From: CAZVYJ01 sp964631565
GTDB taxonomy: Bacteria; Planctomycetota; Phycisphaerae; SM23-33
Length of the DNA: 64,000 nucleotides
Assembly (NCBI GenBank): GCA_964631565.1
Contig: CAZVYJ010000011.1
Coordinates: 1 to 64,000 of the forward strand
Reading direction: 5' to 3'
Shown one piece after another: positions 15,858 through 24,960 of this stretch. Positions within the stretch are counted from its first letter, which is position 1; every line of letters starts with the position of its first letter. A model generated the notes under the pieces. It did not search any database and was not told the origin of the DNA. It saw nothing but the letters and a program-made list of their open reading frames with translations. A program made the position numbers and the translations under genes.

Positions 15858-17699
15858 ATGTGTGGAATTGTCGGATACCTGGGGCCCAAACAGGCTTGCG
15901 GAATACTGATAGAAGGTCTTAAGCGACTTGAATATCGCGGCTATGACTCCGCCGGCGTATGCGTTTACTGCGACGGCAAGCTGGAGATCGAGAAAAGCCC
16001 CGGCAGAATCACCGTTCTCGAAGAGAAGATAGCTGCCGATTCATGCATGCGCACCGGCTCGGCCGGCATCGCGCACACACGCTGGGCCACTCACGGCGAA
16101 CCGAACGAAGTGAACGCCCATCCGCACACCGACACGACCGGCAGAATCGCCGTCGTCCACAACGGCATCATCGAGAACTACGCCACGCTTAAAAAGTTTC
16201 TCCAGAGCAAGGGGTGCGTCTTCGTGTCCGAGACGGACACGGAAGTGCTTGCGCACCTGGTGTCGCAGTTTTACAACGACGGGGCCGACTCGCTCGAGGA
16301 GGCCGTCCAGCTCGCGCTTCGCGAGGTCAGCGGCACCTACGGTATCGCCGTCATGTGCGCCGACGAGCCGGACAAAATAATCGCCGCCCGCAAGGGCAGC
16401 CCGCTGATTATCGGCGTCGGCAAGAATGAATACGTTATCGCGTCCGACGCGTCGGCGATTATCGAGCATACCGCCAACGTGATTTACCTGAACGACAACG
16501 AGATGGCCGTCATCACCCGCGACGGCATGCAGACGATGACCATCGACAACGTCCCGGTCAACAAGGAAGTCCAGCAGCTCGAGTGGTCGCTCGAGCAGAT
16601 AGCCAAGGGCGGTTACGACCACTTCATGCTCAAGGAAATCTTCGAGCAGCCCGATGCGATAAGGACGACCCTCAGCGGGCGAATCGACCGGCGTGAAAAG
16701 CGCATCATACTCGGCGGGCTTCAGGGCGTCATACGCGAACTGATCCGCGCGAGGCGGATAATTCTCACCGCGTGCGGCACGGCATGGCACGCCGGGCTGA
16801 TAGGCGAGTACCTCTTCGAAGACCTCGCCCGCATCCCGGCCGAGGTCGAATACGCCAGCGAGTTCCGCTATCGCAACCCGATAGTCGAGGAAGGAACCGT
16901 CGTCCTGGCGATAAGCCAGTCGGGCGAGACTGCCGACACGCTGGCAGCCCTGCGCGAAGCCAGGGACAAGGGCGCGATGGCGCTCGGCATCGTCAACGCC
17001 GTAGGCTCGACGATAGCGCGCGACACCGACGCCGGCGTATACCTGCACGCCGGGCCGGAAATCGGCGTGGCGTCCACCAAGGCGTTCACCTGCCAGATCG
17101 TCGTCGAGACGCTGATGGCCCTGATGCTGGGCCGGCGGAGGTTCATGTCGCAGCAGAAGCTCAGCACGTATATCGACGCGCTGCTGGAGATTCCCGGCCA
17201 GATAGAGCAGATACTCACGCAGTCAGACGCGATTAAGGAAATCGTGGGCGATTATGTGAAGTACAACAACTGGCTGTTCCTCGGCCGCGGCTACAACTAC
17301 CCCATAGCGCTGGAAGGCGCGCTGAAGCTCAAGGAAATCAGCTACATTCACGCCGAGGGCCTGCAGGCCGCCGAGATGAAGCATGGCCCGATAGCACTCA
17401 TACACGAAGGCATGCCGGTTATCTTCATCGCTCCACGCTGCGCGACGTACGAGAAGATTGTCGGCAACATCGAGGAAGTCCGCGCCCGGAAGGGCCGCGT
17501 GGTGGCCGTGGCGACCGAAGGCGACGAGAACATCCGCAAGTACTGCGACCATGTCATATACGTTCCGGACTGCCCCGCACCGCTCCAGCCTCTGCTTACG
17601 GTCATTCCGCTGCAGCTTATCGCTTATCACGCAGCCGTCGCCAGAGGCTGCAACGTGGACAAACCGCGCAACCTCGCCAAAAGCGTGACCGTGGAGTAG
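15858..17699 (+). CDS. glmS: Glutamine-fructose-6-phosphate aminotransferase (isomerising)
   Basis: The protein has 613 residues, full length. It makes glucosamine-6-phosphate from fructose-6-phosphate and glutamine, the first step to UDP-GlcNAc. The N-terminal Ntn amidotransferase domain begins MCGIVGYLG with the catalytic Cys2. Two SIS isomerase domains follow, with TACGTAWHAGLI and ISQSGETADTLAALREA, then GRGYNYPIALEGALKLKEISYIHAE in pieces typical of the family; the end KSVTVE is the conserved C-terminal loop. CGGGAG stands six bases before ATG and lies inside a possible sequestering helix. Confidence 0.97.
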   Translation: MCGIVGYLGPKQACGILIEGLKRLEYRGYDSAGVCVYCDGKLEIEKSPGRITVLEEKIAADSCMRTGSAGIAHTRWATHGEPNEVNAHPHTDTTGRIAVVHNGIIENYATLKKFLQSKGCVFVSETDTEVLAHLVSQFYNDGADSLEEAVQLALREVSGTYGIAVMCADEPDKIIAARKGSPLIIGVGKNEYVIASDASAIIEHTANVIYLNDNEMAVITRDGMQTMTIDNVPVNKEVQQLEWSLEQIAKGGYDHFMLKEIFEQPDAIRTTLSGRIDRREKRIILGGLQGVIRELIRARRIILTACGTAWHAGLIGEYLFEDLARIPAEVEYASEFRYRNPIVEEGTVVLAISQSGETADTLAALREARDKGAMALGIVNAVGSTIARDTDAGVYLHAGPEIGVASTKAFTCQIVVETLMALMLGRRRFMSQQKLSTYIDALLEIPGQIEQILTQSDAIKEIVGDYVKYNNWLFLGRGYNYPIALEGALKLKEISYIHAEGLQAAEMKHGPIALIHEGMPVIFIAPRCATYEKIVGNIEEVRARKGRVVAVATEGDENIRKYCDHVIYVPDCPAPLQPLLTVIPLQLIAYHAAVARGCNVDKPRNLAKSVTVE

Positions 17700-17819
17700 T
17701 CGCCGCGAAGCCGCGTTTTTCGTCAGACGGTCAAAAAACTGTTGGCGACGGTCTCCTGAAGGTGTTAAACAGCTTGTTTGTGCGCATGGTGTTTAATGTC
17801 ATGTGTAAGGCCGGCGAAT

Positions 17820-19244
17820 ATGGGCTTTTCTCGGCCGCAGACGGACAGGCAGGTTCAGGTTGGTATGTCGGTTCTGGTTCATAGAAGTGTAACACGCACT
17901 CTGTTTTCGATGGCTCTCCCGATGTTGGCCGGCACGTTCGCGATGAACGCGTACAACCTCACGGACACGTGGTTCGTGTCGCGGCTGGGCACGCTGCCGC
18001 TGGCTGCGATGGGGTTCACGCTTCCCGTCGTCATGCTGCTGACGTTTGTGGCCGGCGGCATCGGCACGGGCGTTACGACGCTGGTATCCCACGCGATAGG
18101 CCGACACGATCGCGACGACGCAGCCACGCTGGTTACGCACGGCCTGCTCATGATATTGAGCGTGACGGCGGTCATATCCATTGTCGGATATCTTACCATC
18201 GGCCCGGTCTTCAGAAAGCTCGGCGCCGACACTGAAACGCTGCCTCTGGTCAGGCAGTACATGAGCATCTGGTACATGGGCGCGATATCGATGTCGCTGC
18301 CGCACGTCGGCAACGGAATACTCATTTCCATGGGCGACTCGCGATCGGCGAGTGCGCTTATGATCCTCGGAACGGTCCTGAACACGATTCTCGACCCTAT
18401 AATGATATTCGGCCTGCTCGGCTTCCCGGCGATGGGGATGTCGGGGGCGGCCCTTGCGACGGTGATTTCGCAGGCCGTTTCCATGTTCTGGCTTCTGTAC
18501 CTGCTTTACAGGAAGCATCGCCTGCTGACGTTCAGAAGATACGCACTCGGTGAGTACCTGGTTTCGTTCGGCAGGATAGTCAAATTCGCCGTGCCGAGCA
18601 TACTGAGCATGATGCTCATGCCGATATCGGCCGCCGTAATAACCAGACTCCTGAGCGGCTTCGGCAACGAGGCCGTCGCCGCCGCCGGCGCGTCCGGCCG
18701 AATCGAAATGTTCGCGTTCGTCGTGCCGATGGCGCTCGGGATATCGCTTACGCCGTTCATCAGCCAGAATTTCGGCGCTGGACGAGTCGACCGCATACGC
18801 GAGGCGTACAAGGTGGCCTGCCGCTTCGCCGTCTGTTACGGCGGATTCATAGCCGTGGTGTTTTTTCTGTGCGCCCGCTGGCTGGCGGGGTTCTTCAGCG
18901 ATGATCCGAAAGTCGTCGATGTAATCGTCTCATACATAAGGATCATTTCGTTCGGCTACGGCATGATGGAAGTGCACAGGTATTGCGGGTTCATTTTCAC
19001 CGGCCTGCACAAACCCGCCTCGGCGACTGTCCTGAACGCCATCAGGGTCATGGTGCTGCTGATTCCGCTTTCATGCCTCGGGGCGCACTTCTGGGGCGCC
19101 ATTGGCGTGTTCTGGGGCCGCCTGGCGACGGATATTACTGTCGGCGGCATCGGACTGGCGTGGGTGTATTGCTATCTCCGCAAGGTTCAGCCGGCGACGG
19201 GCGATACCACGCCGATTTACCAGGACGTGAATGCCTTGGAGTGA
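17820..19244 (+). CDS. MATE family efflux transporter
   Basis: The protein has 474 residues from ATG 17820, with about twelve hydrophobic segments in two MatE halves. The first segment pattern MALPMLAGTFAMNAYNLTD and the following TWFVSRLGTLPLAAMGF are characteristic. MATE proteins export organic cations or metabolites by Na+ or H+ antiport. ATG at 17820 has AAGG upstream; ATG at 17865 is an alternative nearer the first helix. It lies upstream of the ebo genes (136 bases) on the same strand, so it may help move the same compound, but this is only positional evidence. Confidence 0.88.
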   Translation: MGFSRPQTDRQVQVGMSVLVHRSVTRTLFSMALPMLAGTFAMNAYNLTDTWFVSRLGTLPLAAMGFTLPVVMLLTFVAGGIGTGVTTLVSHAIGRHDRDDAATLVTHGLLMILSVTAVISIVGYLTIGPVFRKLGADTETLPLVRQYMSIWYMGAISMSLPHVGNGILISMGDSRSASALMILGTVLNTILDPIMIFGLLGFPAMGMSGAALATVISQAVSMFWLLYLLYRKHRLLTFRRYALGEYLVSFGRIVKFAVPSILSMMLMPISAAVITRLLSGFGNEAVAAAGASGRIEMFAFVVPMALGISLTPFISQNFGAGRVDRIREAYKVACRFAVCYGGFIAVVFFLCARWLAGFFSDDPKVVDVIVSYIRIISFGYGMMEVHRYCGFIFTGLHKPASATVLNAIRVMVLLIPLSCLGAHFWGAIGVFWGRLATDITVGGIGLAWVYCYLRKVQPATGDTTPIYQDVNALE

Positions 19245-19380
19245 TTGCTGCTCAGCTCCTGCGGCTATACCATCATCTTCCCGCCGGAAAATGCCCTAGC
19301 CTATGGACGCAAGGCCCGCCTTGGGATATTTTTAAGTGTCTAACCGGTGGGAAAAAGGTCTGTTTTAGAAGGCAAGGGCA

Positions 19381-20217
19381 ATGGTTATTATTGAGCCGCA
19401 TATTCATATGTACTCCCGCACGACGGACGATTACCAGGCGATGTACGCCGCCGGCATCCGGGCGTGCGTCGAGCCGTCGTTCTGGCTGGGCACGAATCGC
19501 AGATACGCGGGCACGTTCTGGGATTACTTCCAGCTCATCCTCGAGTTCGAGACCGTCCGCGCGAAGCGGTTCGGCATCGACCATTTCGTCGCGGTTTCGG
19601 TGAATCCCAAGGAGGCCGAGGACACCGGCCTGGTTGACGAGGTAATCGCAGGCATGGACCAGTACATTGACCACCCGCGATGCGTCGCCATCGGCGAAAT
19701 CGGCTTCAACAACATAACGCCCAACGAGGAGCGCGCGTTCGTCAAGCAGCTTGAAATCGCCCGCAAGCGCAGGCTACCGGTCATCGTCCACACGCCGCAC
19801 GTCGATAAGCTGCGCGGCACGCTGCGGATTATCGACATCCTCCGCGAACAGAAGATGGACAGCCCGCAGGTCATCATCGACCACAACACCGAGGACACGA
19901 TAGCCGCCTCGATGAAAACGCAGTGCTTCGTCGGCATGACGGTTTACCCGATATCCAAGCTTACGCCGCAGCGCGTCTCGGCGATGGTGAAGCAGTACGG
20001 TCCCGAGCGTGTCATCGTCAACGGCTCGGCCGACTGGGGAATTTCCGATCCGCTCAGTCTGCCGAAGGTCGTCGAGTTTATGGGCCGCGACGGCCACGAC
20101 GCCGAAACTGTTCAGCGGCTGGTCTTCGGCAACGCGATGGCGTTCTACAGCCAGACGCCCAAGTGGAAGCCGAACTTCGACCTGAAACCCGTCGATCCCC
20201 GGGAGTTTCAACGGTAG
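19381..20217 (+). CDS. eboB: TatD-like metal-dependent hydrolase, EboB type
   Basis: The protein has 278 residues. TatD-type TIM-barrel metal ligands are all visible: His7 and His9 (PHIH), Glu106 (GEIG), His137 (VHTPH), His168 (DHN) and Asp218 (SADWG). In ebo clusters this hydrolase accompanies a UbiA prenyltransferase, a dehydroquinate-synthase-like enzyme and a TIM-barrel protein; in Nostoc the cluster is needed for moving a scytonemin precursor to the periplasm. The next gene starts five bases after this stop. Assignment to EboB rests on sequence plus context. Confidence 0.85.
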   Translation: MVIIEPHIHMYSRTTDDYQAMYAAGIRACVEPSFWLGTNRRYAGTFWDYFQLILEFETVRAKRFGIDHFVAVSVNPKEAEDTGLVDEVIAGMDQYIDHPRCVAIGEIGFNNITPNEERAFVKQLEIARKRRLPVIVHTPHVDKLRGTLRIIDILREQKMDSPQVIIDHNTEDTIAASMKTQCFVGMTVYPISKLTPQRVSAMVKQYGPERVIVNGSADWGISDPLSLPKVVEFMGRDGHDAETVQRLVFGNAMAFYSQTPKWKPNFDLKPVDPREFQR

Positions 20218-20222
20218 CGGCC

Positions 20223-21137
20223 GTGGATACCCCTCGCACAAACCGGCTGTTGAGCAATAGCTGGCTGCAGCTTCTTCGCGTGCCGAACCTGCTGACGGTT
20301 CCGGGCGACCCGCTGGCCGGTGGGCTGCTTGCGATGGCGGCCGGCGCTAGCGGGGCGGGATCGCTTCAGTTTGCGGCGGCGGCCGGCGCATCGCTGCTGC
20401 TGTATTCCGGCGGGCTTATTCAGAACGATTACTTCGATTTGGCCGAGGACCGCATCGAGCGGCCAAATCGGCCTTTGCCATCCGGCAGGGTAAATCCCAA
20501 AGTTGCAATCTTCGTTGCGTTCGCGCTGGCGGTCGCAGGCGTGTGCCTTGCAGGGGCCGCTTCGGTCGCCGGCGGCGCAGCGGCTGCGGCTGTGCTTGTC
20601 GTAATGACGCTTTACAACGCCGGCCTCAAACGTGTCCGAATCGTCGGGCCGATTTTCATGGGCGTATGTCGCGGCCTGAGCCTGATGATAGGCGCGGGCC
20701 TGTTCGGCTGGGCTGCGATGTGCGAATTGCCGGTAATAATCTCTGCGGCCGGCCTGGCTGTGTTCATCGCCGCGGTTACCGCAATCGCATCGCGCGAGAC
20801 GCAGACGATCCGCGTCGGCCTGCTTCGCTGGCTGCCGGCTGCCGTGATTGCGGCGTGGCTGGCCGGGCTGACCGTACTGCTGCCAAATGCGGCGTGGATT
20901 TCCGCGACGATGGCCTCTATTGCCGTCCTGTGGGTTGTATACTGTGTGCTGCCGCTTAAGGCCTCCCCCGCGCCGGCTGTCGTACAGAAGACAATCGGCC
21001 GGCTCATCGGCGGGCTGCTGCCGATTCAGGCAGCCGTCGCCGTGCACGCGATTCCGGCGGGCCTGTTCGTCGCGGCGGCGCTTGTGCTGGCCTGGCCGGT
21101 TGCCAGACTATTGGCGAAACGATTCTACGCGAGCTGA
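20223..21137 (+). CDS. eboC: UbiA-like prenyltransferase, EboC type
   Basis: The protein has 304 residues, with eight or nine hydrophobic segments. The first Asp-rich motif NDYFDLAEDRIERPNRPLPSG-like (NDYFDLAED then RPNRPLPS) is typical of UbiA enzymes, which attach a prenyl chain to an aromatic acceptor in the membrane. The second motif region is YNAGLKR...GPIFMGVCRGLSLMIG. I chose GTG at 20223; the ribosome binding site is not strong, suggesting translational coupling to eboB. The substrate of EboC is not known to me. Confidence 0.85.
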   Translation: MDTPRTNRLLSNSWLQLLRVPNLLTVPGDPLAGGLLAMAAGASGAGSLQFAAAAGASLLLYSGGLIQNDYFDLAEDRIERPNRPLPSGRVNPKVAIFVAFALAVAGVCLAGAASVAGGAAAAAVLVVMTLYNAGLKRVRIVGPIFMGVCRGLSLMIGAGLFGWAAMCELPVIISAAGLAVFIAAVTAIASRETQTIRVGLLRWLPAAVIAAWLAGLTVLLPNAAWISATMASIAVLWVVYCVLPLKASPAPAVVQKTIGRLIGGLLPIQAAVAVHAIPAGLFVAAALVLAWPVARLLAKRFYAS

Positions 21138-21156
21138 TTACGAGGACACTTGTACA

Positions 21157-22443
21157 TTGAAAAAACTTCTGGTCATCCAGGTTGCCGCTCTGGGCTACAG
21201 GCTGCTTGAAGAAAACGGCAAGCTTGTCTGGGAGGATATGGAATTCCGCCCGGCCGCCAGCGTGCTGCCGGCCGTCACGTGCAGCGTGCAGGCGAGCTTC
21301 CGCACGGCGACTCAGCCGGGGCGGCACGGCATGGTGGCCAACGGGCTTTTCTTCCGCCAGCTCGGCAGGACCGCGTTCTGGGAGCAGTCGTCGCGGCTGG
21401 TGGAAGGGCCGCGGATATGGGAGCAGTTCCGCGCCGCCGGCGGAAAAGTCGGGATGATGTTCTGGCAGCAGTCCATGGGCGAGGATGTCGACCTGCTCCT
21501 GACGCCGGCGCCGATTCACAAGCATCACGGCGGAATGATACAGGACTGCTGCTGCCGCCCGGCCGGCCTTTACAAAAAGCTCTGCGACGCGGTCGGAAGC
21601 AGCTTCAGGCTGCGGCACTACTGGGGGCCGCTCGCATCGGCGAAGGCCGGCGACTGGATAGCAGCCGCCACTGAAGCGGTCCTGCGCGACCGCGAGACGG
21701 CGCCGCATCTTCTGCTGACATACCTGCCGAGCCTCGATTACGACCTCCAGCGTTTCGGCCCGCATCACGAAAAGAGCCGCGCCTCGCTCAGTCAAACTCT
21801 TCAGCAGCTCGCGCGGATGAAGGCAGCCGCACGCGACGAAGGCTATGACGTGCTGATATTCGGCGACTACGCGATAGACGATGTCAGCGAGGCGGTCTTC
21901 CCGAACGTCGCGCTGCTGGAAGCCGGCCTGATGACCGCACGCGACGTTCGTGGTATGCTGTATGCCGACCTGCACGCGAGCAGGGCGTTTGCGGTGGTCG
22001 ACCATCAGGTCGCCAACGTGTACGTTCGCGACGTGTCCGATGTGCGGAAGGTGCGCCAGACGCTGGAGCAGCTTGACGGCGTCGCCGAGGTGCTGGACCG
22101 CAGCGAGCAGACTGCCCGCGGCCTGGGCCACGCCAACAGCGGCGAGCTTCTGCTGCTTGCCGGGCCTGACTGCTGGCTGGCGTATCCGTGGTGGCGAGAA
22201 AACAGGCGCAGGCCGGACTACGCGACGCACGTGGACATCCACGCCAAGCCCGGCTACGACCCGTGCGAGCTGTTTTTCGGCTGGCCGCCGCCGTCGGTCA
22301 GTATGAACGTGGAAAAAATCCGTGGTTCACACGGTTTGAATGGCCCCGGCCGGGAGGCGGCCTGGGCGACGACGCTGCCCGCCGATGCCTGCACGATTGT
22401 GGAGCTGGCTGAAGCGGTCAAGCGATATCTGGAACAGACGTGA
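21157..22443 (+). CDS. eboF: Alkaline phosphatase/nucleotide pyrophosphatase-like protein, EboF type
   Basis: The protein has 428 residues from TTG at 21157 (MKKLLVIQVAALG). It has the alkaline-phosphatase-superfamily pattern PAVTCSVQASFRTA, then PGRHGMVANG, and later FGDYAIDDV and VDHQVANVYV. At the N-terminus, where many nucleotide pyrophosphatases have their first metal-binding Asp, this protein reads VAALGY, so catalysis is uncertain. It sits between eboC and eboD, four bases from eboD, which supports EboF. The frame is open upstream through the end of eboC, but similarity begins at the chosen TTG. Confidence 0.8.
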   Translation: MKKLLVIQVAALGYRLLEENGKLVWEDMEFRPAASVLPAVTCSVQASFRTATQPGRHGMVANGLFFRQLGRTAFWEQSSRLVEGPRIWEQFRAAGGKVGMMFWQQSMGEDVDLLLTPAPIHKHHGGMIQDCCCRPAGLYKKLCDAVGSSFRLRHYWGPLASAKAGDWIAAATEAVLRDRETAPHLLLTYLPSLDYDLQRFGPHHEKSRASLSQTLQQLARMKAAARDEGYDVLIFGDYAIDDVSEAVFPNVALLEAGLMTARDVRGMLYADLHASRAFAVVDHQVANVYVRDVSDVRKVRQTLEQLDGVAEVLDRSEQTARGLGHANSGELLLLAGPDCWLAYPWWRENRRRPDYATHVDIHAKPGYDPCELFFGWPPPSVSMNVEKIRGSHGLNGPGREAAWATTLPADACTIVELAEAVKRYLEQT

Positions 22444-22447
22444 CGTT

Positions 22448-23707
22448 ATGACAGACGATTCTTCGAAGCGAGACGGCGGGCGATTCCCGGCCGACATGTT
22501 CATGCAGCATATATCCGTGCCGTTCGAGTACCCGGTCTGCTTTACGCGGCGGATATTCGACGCGTCTAATCCTCTGCTGGCCGACGTAATCGACCGCCTG
22601 AAGGAAGACCGCCGCCATCGCGCGGTGGTGTATATCGACGCCGGACTGGCCGCCGCAAATCCGCAGCTTTCCGAAGACATCAAGGAATATTTCCACGCCC
22701 GCGGCCACGAGAAAAAGCTCGAGATTGCCGCTCCGCCGGTCGTGGTTCCCGGCGGCGAGCAGGCCAAGAACGACTGGGCGCCGGTCCGAGAAATTCTCTG
22801 GACCATCGGCAATCTGCACCTGGACCGCAAGAGTTTCGTCATCGCCGTCGGCGGCGGCAGCATGCTGGACATGGTGGGCTTCGCGGCGTCGATTGTGCAT
22901 CGCGGGCTGCGGATTATCCGCGTGCCCTCGACGACGCTCGCGCAGGACGACGCCGGCCTGGGCGTGAAAACCGGCATGAACGAGCACGGCGCGAAAAACT
23001 TCGTCGGCACGATGGCGCCGCCGTTCGCCGTGCTGAACGACTTCTCGCTGCTTTCGACGCTCTCGCTGAAAGACTGGGTGGGCGGGGTGGCCGAGGCGTT
23101 CAAGGTCGCCATTATAAAGGATTCGGAATTTTTCGATTTCCTCTGCGAAAAAGCCGCAGCCTTCCGCGACCGCCGGGCGGAACCGATGGAGCAGCTTATA
23201 CGCCGCTGCGCCATGCTGCACCTGCGCCACATAAGGGACGGCGGCGATCCGTTCGAGTTCGGCTCGGCAAGGCCGCTTGACTTCGGCCACTGGGCGGCCC
23301 ACAAGCTGGAAGTGATGTCCGACTATTCGATGGGTCACGGGCAGGCGGTAGCCGTCGGCATCGCGGTCGATTCGTATTACGCGATGAAGCAGGGGCTCAT
23401 CAGCCCGGCCGATTTCGACCGCATCATCACCGGGCTGCTCGAAAGCGGCCTGCCGGTCTGGTGCGAGCAGCTTTCCATGCGCGGAGGCGACGGCGAGCTT
23501 GTCGTGCTGGACGGGCTGGCGCAGTTCCGCGAGCATCTCGGCGGCAGCCTGTGCGTAACGCTGCCGGACGGCATCGGAAACAAAATCGAGGTGCACCACG
23601 TCGACACCGATATCGTCGAGCAGGCCGTCGAGTATCTGAAGTCCAAAACGAAGGCGGCCGCGAAAACCGGCGCGGGTTCCAACGCGAAAAACCGCGGAAA
23701 GGACTGA
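22448..23707 (+). CDS. eboD: 3-dehydroquinate synthase-like protein, EboD type
   Basis: The protein has 419 residues, longer than housekeeping AroB (about 360). It has the NAD+ motif AVGGGSMLDMVGFAAS, VPSTTLAQDDAGLGVKTG, and the metal ligands of sugar-phosphate cyclases: Glu in GGVAEAFK, His in FGHWAAHKLE and His in MGHGQAVAVG. Such enzymes cyclise C7 sugar phosphates. The last 30 residues are Lys/Ala-rich. Tight coupling with eboF and eboE marks it as the ebo paralogue and not the shikimate enzyme. Confidence 0.88.
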   Translation: MTDDSSKRDGGRFPADMFMQHISVPFEYPVCFTRRIFDASNPLLADVIDRLKEDRRHRAVVYIDAGLAAANPQLSEDIKEYFHARGHEKKLEIAAPPVVVPGGEQAKNDWAPVREILWTIGNLHLDRKSFVIAVGGGSMLDMVGFAASIVHRGLRIIRVPSTTLAQDDAGLGVKTGMNEHGAKNFVGTMAPPFAVLNDFSLLSTLSLKDWVGGVAEAFKVAIIKDSEFFDFLCEKAAAFRDRRAEPMEQLIRRCAMLHLRHIRDGGDPFEFGSARPLDFGHWAAHKLEVMSDYSMGHGQAVAVGIAVDSYYAMKQGLISPADFDRIITGLLESGLPVWCEQLSMRGGDGELVVLDGLAQFREHLGGSLCVTLPDGIGNKIEVHHVDTDIVEQAVEYLKSKTKAAAKTGAGSNAKNRGKD

Positions 23708-23709
23708 CC

Positions 23710-24960
23710 GTGCTCATCCAGGCCAGCCCGCCGCTGCACTTGACCTACTGCCTGAATATCCATCCGGGCGAAAGCTGGCCGGAGGCATTCGACGCCATCA
23801 AGAACCACGCACTGCGCATTCGCGACATGCTCGCACGTGGCGGGGCGTTCGGCCTGGGGCTTCGTCTCAGCGCGCAGGCGGCTGCACATCTGGCCGACTC
23901 GCGTACGCTGGCGGAATTCCGCGATTTTCTGAAACGAGAGAACCTTTACGTATTCACGATTAACGGTTTTCCATATGGGCAGTTTCACGCCGCAGCCGTC
24001 AAGGAAAACGTCTACCGCCCCGACTGGGAAGACCGCCGCCGCCGCGATTACACCATTCAGCTTGCCGACATACTCGCCGCCATTCTGCCGGAAGGCGTGC
24101 CGGGCAGCATCTCGACCGTGCCGTGCTCGTACAAGGCGTGGATAGATTCGACGCGTCAGGTGGCGGCGATGGCGGCAGCGCTGGCTGGCGCCGCGGCGCA
24201 CCTCGCCGAGATAAAAAACAGGACCGGTAGCGATATCTGCCTCGCACTTGAGCCCGAACCGGACTGCTTCCTCGCCAAGACCGCCGACGTGCTGGCGTTT
24301 TTCGCCGGGCCTCTGCGCGAGCGAGGCGGGCAGGAATGCATCCGCCAGCATATCGGCGTCTGCGTCGACACGGCCCACTGCGCGGTCGAGTTTGAAAGCC
24401 CGGCCGACAGCATTAGAAAACTTCAGCAGGCTGGCATACGCATCGCCAAGGTGCAGCTAAGCGCAGCACTGCGGGCGGCCGCGACGGAAGAATCGCTGCG
24501 GCGGCTGGGCGAGTTCTGCGACGAGGTTTATCTGCATCAGGTCAAAATCCGCGGCCGCGGCGGGGCGGTGCGGTCGTTCCGCGACCTGCCCGACGCGCTG
24601 GCGTTATATCAGTGCTCAAATGGCGGGTGGCCCGTACGGGTTGCCCCAGAAGAGCGAACACGGCTTGCGAGCAAGCCGTGGCACCCTCAAATCAGGTCTG
24701 ACAGAGCACCGGCGGACGGCGGCGAGATTCGCGTGCATTTCCACGTGCCGCTGTTCTGGGAACCGACCGGCCCGGCCGGTGCGGTAGGCTCGACTGCGGA
24801 CCTGCTGGACGACGATTTCTTCAGCCTGCTGCGGGCAGGCGCGAGCGGCAATCTGGAGATTGAAACCTACACGTTCGACGTGCTGCCGGCCGACATCCGC
24901 TCAGCCGACGTCGCCGAGTCTATCGCGGCCGAGTACCGCTGGGTTCTCAACCAGTTGTAA
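23710..24960 (+). CDS. eboE: Metabolite traffic protein EboE (TIM-barrel, sugar-phosphate-isomerase-like)
   Basis: The protein has 416 residues from GTG, two bases after eboD. The family opening LTYCLNIHPGESW is present, then FTINGFPYG, CLALEPEPDCF, HIGVCVDTAHCAVEFE, and VHFHVPLFW near residue 340. Between the QVKIRGRGG region and the conserved VHFHVPLF segment, about 33 residues (roughly 301-333) are encoded by a palindromic repeat and look foreign. The 3' end overlaps the convergent zinc-ribbon gene by 60 bases. No eboA was found anywhere in the window. Confidence 0.85.
   Translation: MLIQASPPLHLTYCLNIHPGESWPEAFDAIKNHALRIRDMLARGGAFGLGLRLSAQAAAHLADSRTLAEFRDFLKRENLYVFTINGFPYGQFHAAAVKENVYRPDWEDRRRRDYTIQLADILAAILPEGVPGSISTVPCSYKAWIDSTRQVAAMAAALAGAAAHLAEIKNRTGSDICLALEPEPDCFLAKTADVLAFFAGPLRERGGQECIRQHIGVCVDTAHCAVEFESPADSIRKLQQAGIRIAKVQLSAALRAAATEESLRRLGEFCDEVYLHQVKIRGRGGAVRSFRDLPDALALYQCSNGGWPVRVAPEERTRLASKPWHPQIRSDRAPADGGEIRVHFHVPLFWEPTGPAGAVGSTADLLDDDFFSLLRAGASGNLEIETYTFDVLPADIRSADVAESIAAEYRWVLNQL
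24612..24709. repeat. Palindromic repeat inserted in eboE
   Basis: GTGCTC (24612-24617) and GAGCAC (24704-24709) bound two hairpins: GGGTGGCCCGT with ACGGGTTGCCC (three wobble pairs) and a perfect CACGGCTTGC-GA-GCAAGCCGTG (24659-24680). CTCAAAT occurs directly repeated at 24615-24621 and 24686-24692. The element is read through in frame. Confidence 0.65.

Noticed and set aside
17700..19380. eboA gene near the MATE transporter
   Set aside because: The only gene in this interval is the multi-pass MATE transporter; no other frame resembles EboA.
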